From assembly GCA_003008705.1 (NCBI GenBank), contig PDUO01000081.1, positions 1,914-65,913 of the forward strand: DNA of 64,000 bases, read 5' to 3'. This document shows positions 57,520 to 64,000 of the stretch, piece after piece. The notes under the pieces were generated by a model, which ran no database searches, was not told where the DNA came from, and saw only the letters and a program-made list of their open reading frames with translations. Every line of letters starts with the position of its first letter. The stretch's first letter is position 1. Position numbers and translations under genes: made by a program. Source of the DNA: Pezicula radicicola. Its lineage: Eukaryota > Ascomycota > Leotiomycetes > Helotiales > Dermateaceae.

Positions 57520-58766
57520 GACTTATACTAATACTTTTGATTGTGGTTCCACCGGTACACTGGCAGGTCGGAAATGAATCGATAGGATGCCGGGCCACCT
57601 ATGGTGCTTTTATACCGGTCAAAGTCGATAGAAAGGTTGTCTAGGTGGGTCCAGAGATATCCAAGAGTGCTGGAAATACTATGATTTACATCGCTGTTCC
57701 GTTCGAGCAGACTAGTGTAAGGAATATCAACTTGTATGTTTATAACCGTGTCGTGTACAGGCCCCCTCAGTGCTGGGTGAGGCCCGACCTCAATTGCCCC
57801 ATCGAACGGACTTAATAACATAGCGCGCTCGATGGCCTGTCTGAACAGTACCGGCGATAGTAAGTTCTCGACCTAGTATAAGGCGTTCACGTCTCCCATC
57901 TCGTCCAATGGCCACTCCGGAAAGACGCTGGACACCCAAGTGCAGCTCGACTTAGGGCGTTGTTTTCTGACTGGGATGGACTTCATCGAAACCTAGTACG
58001 ACTGCGAACAAGGAAGCATATGATAGGAATGGTAAGCTTTGTCTACTCAAAGAATGCGGACGAACTTGTTCTCGCAATCCATTTGGACCCCTAGCGAGAT
58101 GGGAATGAAGACTACGATAATTGACGATAATGATGGCGTCGTAACCAGCAGCAAATACAGCCGCAATCTCTCCAGAAGAGTACCCAACAACTGCTGCTAA
58201 CTGAATTCCGACCAAATTCAGAAGCCCTACAAGAATAATTTGCACGGCGGTACAAAGAGGCTGCGAGACGGACGCAGTATTGACATTACTGGAAGACTGC
58301 TCTGCTAGAAGCTCCTGTCGCAGAGTTCTCCGAGGACGGTCCTGCGCAGGCAGCTGAGCCAGCGCAGCATCCAACTCGGCCAGAGCGTTGGCAGTATACT
58401 CTGAAGTCAGAATCAGTTCCGCTCCCACTGCGCTCCTTGACCTGTAAAAACACCAAGAAGTCGGGCTGCAGTTCGAAATTGCTAATAAGCTCGTTCAGAC
58501 GAGAACTCAGCTGTTGGATGGATGACGCTGGTAGCGAGACGTGTAGTAGCAGACGAGAGCGGCGTAAGCGCAATGTCTACGCGAGATCTGCAGGATTCGT
58601 ATCGGGATAATTTTCTAAGTACTTAGCATAAGCGGTAAGGTTGGCCAGAAGTGACTGCTTGGACTGAGCTGAGAAGAGGAATAATGCTACAGGAGACGGG
58701 CTTAGTGCAGGCCTTTCCTCGTCTGAAGCCGGCGTTGGCTCGGGCGTCTCGAGAATGACATGAGCG
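57520..58766 (-). other. PKS acyltransferase (AT) domain, damaged
   Basis: AAVVGYSSGEIAAVFAAGY near 58150-58200 is the AT nucleophile elbow, with GHS changed to GYS (CAC-to-TAC type). MLLSPFDGAIEVGPHPALRG near 57780 is the C-terminal AT motif. At least two frame changes separate it from the KS. Confidence 0.75.
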
Positions 58767-58769
58767 TTA

Positions 58770-60148
58770 GTCCCCCCCAAATCCAAAACTGTTCACGCTG
58801 GCACGACGAGGACCGGAAGTCTGGGGCCATGGGGTGAGCTTCTGGGGGATGTGCAAATGATCGTAGAACGGCCGAACCGTCGGATTAAGGCGAGTTAGGA
58901 GTATGTTCGGAGGGATATAGCTATACTTCATGGCTTGCACAACCTTGAGGATGCCCGCAAGTCCCGCCGTGCTTTCTGTATGTCTAATAATGGTTTTGAT
59001 CGAACCGACAAATAGGGAGTCTTCAGAGGTTCCACTATCAGTGCGGTCTCCAAAGAAGGCTGTGTGTACAGCTTCTGCTTCGACTGGATCGCCTACTGGA
59101 GTGCCGGTGCCATGGGCTTCGAAATAGTGACAGCGGTCCGTCTTGGACTTTGGGTGAAGACCTGCCTTGGCGTAGGTCTTATGGATTAACGCTGCTTGGG
59201 CTGTTGCACTGGGCATCGTGATGCCACGGCTGCGGCCGTCTTGGTTTACTCCGGTCTCTCGAATAATGCATTCGATATTGTCTTCATCCGCCAGCGCAGT
59301 ACTCAGCGTTTTCAGGACGACAGCCGCAACACCGTCACCGCGAGCGTACCCGTTCGGCCCCTTATTCCACATCCGTGACCGGCCATCCGGTGAGAGCATA
59401 TTCAGCTTACTCTCATAGACATAAGGCTCCGGGTCTAGGAGGAGATTACTCCCTGCCGCTAATGCTACGTGAACTTCTCCAGCTCTCAAGGCTTGCACGG
59501 CTTGGTGCAGGGCAACCAAACTCGAGGAACAGGCAGTGTCAACCATGAAAGATGGTCCATGCTAGTCGAAGAAATACGAGACTCGGTTGGAAAGAATGCT
59601 GTGGGCGGATCCTGAGCCATGTTAGTAGTCATTGCACCGGAGTTCGTTGGGATGGAGCTATTACCAATAGCATGATATTGCGGGACATGTCGCAGATCAC
59701 GTAATTGCATGGACTTGTAGTCTATATATATCTGCCCTACGTAAACACCGGTATCCGAGCCTTTCAGCCCTTCAACTGTCAAGCCTGCCGTCTCAAGGCC
59801 CTCGTACACCGTTTCTAGGAGAAGGCGCTGTTGCGGGTCCATTGCCACGGCTTCCGCCGGCGTGATGTTAAAGAATTAGGCATCAAAATTCGCCACATCA
59901 TCGTCTAAGAGATACGAATGCTTAACGTTGGTATAACCAGGAAACTAGGAATCAGGGTAGTAGAAGCCGTGAACATCGAATCAACTAGGCGGAATTTCAC
60001 TCAAGACAACGCAAGGCTCTCGCAAGAGTTCCCAGAGCTTGGCAGGAGAATTGGCCCCGCCTGGGAATCTGCAACCACTCCCAATAATTGCAATAGGTTC
60101 ATTCCGTGGGGAGGTGGAGGTGGAGGTGGAGAGTTCGAACGGCGCCAT
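58770..60148 (-). other. PKS ketosynthase (KS) domain
   Basis: [15 protein letters not shown] at the N-terminus, MDPQQRLLLETVYEGLETAG near 59820, active-site VDTACSSSL at about 59520-59545, [12 protein letters not shown] near 59100, and [11 protein letters not shown] near 58985, where the family has 'NIGHxE' (Gly changed to Arg). A TAG replaces the Trp/Gln just before [11 protein letters not shown], and the frame shifts between 59546 and 59590. Confidence 0.85.
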
Positions 60149-60643
60149 GACGGGGTATGAATCGAACTAACGAAAAACGTAGGAAGGAATATATATATAC
60201 AAAGAAGGCAAACAAACAACCAAAACGCCAAGCTACTCTGAGTTGTTTGAGATCCGATCTTTTCGAGTGCGACCTATATGCAACAAGTGGTTGTAGTATC
60301 TGGTTACTGGCCTTATAAGAAAAGTTGGCGCCACAACTGTAGTCCTGACCAGCGAGTGAGGCTGTGTGCTTGGCCCTGGTCGTGGGAATGAATGAATAGC
60401 TAAGGTTTCGGTGGGAGGTTGTCTAACATGTCCAATCCGATTAGAGCAATCTTCGGGGTATTTCTGTCTAGATCTTCTTTCTTACTTTGACGACGGAGGG
60501 TTCTTGTCGGTCTGTACACGCCCCCGAGTCGCTTACGAACTCCGAGAAAACAGGCACATTATATATGTTATGTTCCTAGTATCATTTTCTATTAGACTAT
60601 CACTCCCTCTCGGTCAAGGCGAAAAGCAGAACAGAACTGCACC
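60149..60643. promoter_or_regulatory. Shared divergent promoter region of the PKS and P450
   Basis: 495 bp between the PKS start (ATG 60148, minus) and the P450 start (ATG 60644, plus). Contains a TATATATATA stretch at 60189-60198 close to the PKS start. No regulator binding site was identified with confidence. Confidence 0.5.
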
Positions 60644-61740
60644 ATGGAGAGTTTACTGCGTCAAGCAACGGCAGCAATAGCCCGGTTTCCGCAAGAATAT
60701 GTACTTTGGGCCGGTGGCAGCGTACGTCTCGTCTTGTCTCCATCAGCACAGCGGCTTTAGGTTCGGATCTGATATTTCCTAGATCGTGCTATACGCCTTG
60801 ACACGGTGCATCTATGTATTGTGGTTTCATCCTTTGGCGACATTCCCGGGTCCTAGACTGGCCGCCATGTCGAATGTCTAGTATAGACGTCAATGGTGAG
60901 GCCCTCTTTGTGCAGCTCTGATGACGGAAAATGAACTAACATAAGAATCCACCAGGTTATCTGGGCGGTATCCATGGGCGATGCAACGTGCTTTTGGGGA
61001 ATAAGGTAAGCAGAGCTTGACTAGACCCCGAGGCTTGCTCACTCGCCATCAATAGGAGATGTGGTTCGGATCGCGCCAAATGAACTGGTTTTTATCACCC
61101 CGAAAGCATATACAGGTACGCAGCTCCTTCGCCAGTCCTGGGGTACAGTTTGCGACATGTTCTGAGCCGTGGCGTAGATATCTATACCAGCGCCATCAAC
61201 AACCGTCCCGCCTTTGTCAAATCAGATTTACTGGATACTGGCGATAAATATAAAGGCCTTGTGTCGGAACGTAATATTAACAAACACCGTACTTCGCGCA
61301 AGCAATTGGCACCCGCCTTTAGCCCCCGGGCACTGAGGGAATACGAGCCAACGGTTCGTGCGTACGTCGACGAGTTTATTCACAAGCTCATGTCTTCCGC
61401 CGTAACGACTCCAGGGGGCGTCAACATCGTCCCGGTACTTGATTCCACAAGCACCGTAAAGGGAGTCTACACTAAACATTGACGTATAGCGGTTCGAACG
61501 AGCAACATCTGATCTTGGTGGTGCTATGACCATGGGCCAGGAGTTTAATAGTATACGAGATAGTAAGCTCATTGCGCAAAGTCTCGCTACATTACCACGA
61601 GAGATCGATCGCTGATGGAATGCTCATAGATAGGGACCATCCGATCCAAGTAGCCCTCTCACGCATCGGTCACTGGGCTACGCTCAGAAATGTGATGCGC
61701 CGGTTCCCACAATACCAGTAGTCCCCATATCCAGAAAGTC
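60644..61740 (+). pseudogene. Cytochrome P450 (fungal microsomal type), N-terminal half, disrupted
   Basis: ATG 60644 in a good context (ACCATGG). Exons 60644-60721, 60783-60895, 60956-61005, 61056-61115 and 61178 onward, with four introns that all keep phase. The protein has a short luminal start, a membrane anchor (IVLYALTRCIYVLWF), the hinge FHPLATFPGPRLAA, then SGRYPWAMQRAFGE, GDVVRIAPNELVFITPKAYT, and SRKQLAPAFSPRALREYEPT (helix C region), all standard for class II fungal P450s. In-frame TAG 60879-60881 and TAA 61002-61004 disrupt it. After about 61450 the frame shifts; weak traces (ATLRNVMRRFPQYQ) reach 61720. ExxR and the heme-binding Cys motif are absent. Divergent from the PKS, so probably a former tailoring oxidase of that cluster. 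Confidence 0.8.
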
Positions 61741-62635
61741 AAAAATATTATCAAACATTATTCCACCAGCCTAACCAGAGGCACAAACATCCGGCGTGCA
61801 GCCGCTCTCTGTGCCCGCAGACTCCTGAGCCTTCGTTGGCAGCGCATGATTTTCAGGACCCAACATGTATTGCTATCAGCGGCCCGTTTCCACTACCTGC
61901 CATATACTCAGCCTAATCATCTCTTTGATATTCACCACTTTTACGCTCGTCTCTATCACCGCTACGCGTGCGCTATTCTATCTCTGTTCTGAGTTGTTGT
62001 CCATTCTTGAAGATCGTACTTTTTGGCGGTGACGGCAATTACTAGAAGAAGACGTGGATCTCGTCAGTTCCGCATTTGTCGGACCGGTTGCGGGTGCCAC
62101 TGATATCGAATATCTTGCCGCGCTCCAAGGCCTCGTAGTTGGCTTGTCAATGCTGGTGTTCTGCTCGATGTTGACCATAGGGCAAAAGTAGTCAAGGCCG
62201 TCAACGAAGGGACGAAAGTGATGTCGCAGATCATATTGAAGGCGTCGGAGGCTATGTTGGATTAGTAATAATGGATAAAGAGGAGGGTGGGGAAAGTTTT
62301 CCATTTTCTACGCACAACCAGCGTGGTGAATAATTATAAAGAGGAATATGATTCGGAGGGATGCGCTGTGTCTTATATGAGAAATCAAACCACGTTGGCG
62401 AAGAAAGCCTTGTTGAACTGCCTTGCCTCATTCGCCTTATAAAATGAATACCAATTAAATTCAATTCAAATCGCTGCCTCGTAGACAGTAAATGACCTTT
62501 TAGGCTGTATTCGCTCACCGAGATGTGTCGTTACCTGCGGGGATGGGCTTGTTCAGCCTCATATCGATTCATGATCCGGCCGTTGCCAATCGCGCTGTAT
62601 TGCAACATAACATAGCTTCAGCCATACCTAATTGC
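61741..62635. other. Spacer beyond the P450 relic
   Basis: A minus-strand 108-codon open frame (61978-62304) and a plus-strand frame across the same DNA both lack motifs. The missing P450 C-terminal half was not found here. Confidence 0.35.
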
Positions 62636-63010
62636 TCACCGCAAAAGAGGGCTGAGGCTTAAAGAGGTTATCGTGGTGAGACAGCAAGCCTTTTTCATAT
62701 AGTGCTTCTTGAAATCTGCAACTACTAGTATAGATAGTATTAAATACTTGGATGCGAATGCAATTGGTATATATATTATTAATTCTGCTTTTATTAATAT
62801 TCCTTCGTAAAGTAATGACTGAGTCCTCTTCCGCATGAATGAATAGTTCGTAAACTGGGTCGGTTTAATATAGTTTGAGAGATTTTGGAATATAATGGAG
62901 CTATAACGTACTGGATTATGCGGGTTTGATATAGACAGACTCTTCGACTGTACCGAAGCCATTGCTATGAAAAGACTGACAAGGAATGTACCAACGCCCA
63001 TCTTGACCAT
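62636..63010 (-). CDS. Small putative secreted protein
   Basis: 124-aa frame from ATG 63010. The first about 22 residues (MVKMGVGTFLVSLFIAMASV then QSKS) are a good signal peptide with a likely cleavage near Ser-Lys. The rest is short, Ser/Ile/Tyr-rich and contains only two adjacent Cys near the end. Composition turns AT-rich, so the real gene may end or splice earlier. Possibly an effector-like relic; no family recognised. Confidence 0.3.
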   Translation of the reverse strand: MVKMGVGTFLVSLFIAMASVQSKSLSISNPHNPVRYSSIIFQNLSNYIKPTQFTNYSFMRKRTQSLLYEGILIKAELIIYIPIAFASKYLILSILVVADFKKHYMKKACCLTTITSLSLSPLLR

Positions 63011-63581
63011 TTTACTGACTGACGAAGCCCTTAGTGCGTAATCATCTCAAGCCGATGACAAAAGAGAGAAAATCGAACGACACTAAACATTCATGCTGAC
63101 AATTTCATAAGAACTTGTGTTTATGCACGAATTGACGTACGTGGCAACGAAGTGAGGAAATGCTGCATTTTACCGCAGTAGTCTTACTTGACTTTCTACT
63201 TACATTCTGCCGTTATATGATAAATGTAAGATTTAGACCAGAAGACAACGAAGATCACCATGGTCTCCTTTCCTAAGAAAAGAAACAGGAGTACAAATCA
63301 ACTAATCTTACGACTTTGTTTTGTGATTAATATATACAAAAAAGGATAGAGGACTGGAGCCCGTCTGAAACAGTATCCAACTCTTTGGCTAGGCCTGGGT
63401 GTGCCTAGTTTTATTTATCTTTACTTATTATTATAAAACGATGCTTAACATTTGATTTTCTACATTGAATCCTCTTGATTTACTAAAGTGTTAATAATTA
63501 TCAACCTAAAGAATTATAGACTAATGTAAGATGATAGATTAGAGGTCTAGTTGAATCCTTCTGTCCGAGACCATTTAAACG
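63011..63581. other. Spacer, nothing identified
   Basis: AT-rich with no supported feature. Confidence 0.4.
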
Positions 63582-63899
63582 CTAATACTTCTCACGAAGC
63601 CGACACGGAGGGTTTATAGTCAAGTATGGCCTTCCACCCAGCTCATCAGACCTAGCTACTTTAGCACCAGATTTATATATTATCTCAGTTCTTAAACGTT
63701 GCAATCCAGTTCCTATTTCACAAAACCTCCTTCTATCTTCCTGTGAAATAATAGGTCCTCCGTGGTTGTTGCCGCTTCTTTTCCTGGCAACGAGCTGTAC
63801 GAGTACGTAACCGTATGAACTCACAGTAGATAGTTTAACCTGGTGATTAGGTAATTGTTCTAGCTCGCCTTTCGGCAAGTCTTCGCTGTTGGAGGCCAT
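63582..63899 (-). CDS. Small hypothetical protein, 105 aa
   Basis: Uninterrupted frame from ATG 63899 (MASNSEDLPKGELEQL) to the stop at 63582-63584. Mixed polar composition with a beta-like centre (SSYGYVLVQLVARKR) and a helical segment (EDRRRFCEIGTGLQRLRTE). No signal peptide or membrane helix. Codon use is normal and there is no RIP damage, so it may be a real gene or the surviving end of one. Family not recognised. Confidence 0.35.
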   Translation of the reverse strand: MASNSEDLPKGELEQLPNHQVKLSTVSSYGYVLVQLVARKRSGNNHGGPIISQEDRRRFCEIGTGLQRLRTEIIYKSGAKVARSDELGGRPYLTINPPCRLREKY

Positions 63900-64000
63900 T
63901 GAAGAGAGTATTGCCAATGACTGTACGAGTAGGCACGCAAGATTGAAGTTGAATATTTCATATATACTTATTAGGGTTTCACTGGGTGATTTCTAAGGAT

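Larger units (their letters stand above)
53377..60148 (-). pseudogene. Highly reducing polyketide synthase (HR-PKS), fragmented pseudogene
   Basis: Minus-strand gene from ATG 60148 ([11 protein letters not shown]...) with domain order KS-AT-DH-MT-linker/psi-KR-KR. This is the iterative type I HR-PKS layout. No enoylreductase with a clear NADPH motif and no ACP was found; homology fades after the KR at about 53380, so the 3' end is lost. Lesions are spread along the gene: stops at former Gln, Arg and Trp codons in the KS N-terminus, a C7 run at 58772-58778 that shifts frame between KS and its GTNAHVILE tail, and many stops between 57530 and 56600. Several catalytic residues survive. Divergent P450 upstream. 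The product cannot be predicted and this copy is not expected to be active. Confidence 0.92.

Noticed and set aside
58930..59418. Plus-strand ORFs across the PKS KS domain
   Set aside because: Antisense shadows of the KS frame.
19563..60148. A single hybrid PKS-NRPS cluster
   Set aside because: The two megasynthases are about 22 kb apart with many unrelated relics between, and no shared regulator or transporter was found, so linkage is not supported.
1..64000. Giant mobile element of the Starship type carrying this cargo
   Set aside because: No tyrosine-recombinase captain gene and no terminal repeat pair was seen in the window. It could still lie outside it.

Overview
This window looks like an accessory, repeat-rich region from a filamentous ascomycete (Pezizomycotina). 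The reasons are short introns (about 48-81 bp, GTAAGT/GTATGT donors, YAG acceptors), fungal-type multimodular NRPS and highly reducing PKS architecture, and a very strong RIP-like signature (C-to-T at CpA and CpG on both strands). Most recognisable genes are broken. A finer taxonomic placement cannot be read from the sequence alone.

Layout. 1-3118: AT-rich Ty3/gypsy fossil on the minus strand with essentially no TpG, CpA or CpG. 3.8-7.5 kb: GC-normal island with a BTB-like remnant, an intact conserved hypothetical gene, a chromodomain pseudogene and a trypsin-like serine protease pseudogene. 7.5-10.2 kb: nested repeats, namely a tandem duplication whose first copy carries a 455-bp TAA-flanked MITE, a Ty1/copia RNase H fragment with polypurine tract and LTR, a second abutting LTR, and an LTR in the opposite orientation. 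10.2-15.4 kb: weak hypothetical genes and low-complexity ORFs. 15.5-17.8 kb: the best gene in the window, a four-exon Ulp1/SENP-like (C48) cysteine protease of 737 aa with all catalytic residues. 19.6-31.6 kb: one 12-kb NRPS pseudogene on the minus strand, ordered (C-tail)-A-T-E / C-A-T / C-A-T-E / C-partial, more damaged toward its 5' end. 31.6-53.3 kb: gene-poor mosaic of small relics (AAA ATPase, DUF7025-like, EXO1-like, tannase-like, SAP-like, aminoglycoside-phosphotransferase-like), simple repeats, a TIR element and a tRNA-like sequence. 53.4-60.1 kb: a highly reducing PKS pseudogene (KS-AT-DH-MT-linker/psi-KR-KR, no ACP seen), minus strand. 60.1-60.6 kb: about 0.5 kb of shared promoter space, then a divergent cytochrome P450 pseudogene (first half only). 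62.6-63.9 kb: two small minus-strand ORFs.

How the parts relate. The PKS and P450 form a divergent pair and were probably part of one secondary-metabolite cluster. The NRPS lies about 22 kb away and may or may not belong with it. No transporter, cluster regulator or thioesterase was recognised, and neither megasynthase could make a full-length product as it stands. The window reads as a degraded secondary-metabolism and transposon region, with the Ulp1-like gene and a few small ORFs as the only apparently intact genes. I did not find a convincing new multi-gene system. The strongest leads are the intact Ulp1-like gene, the MITE with its built-in empty site, and the uneven decay of the NRPS.
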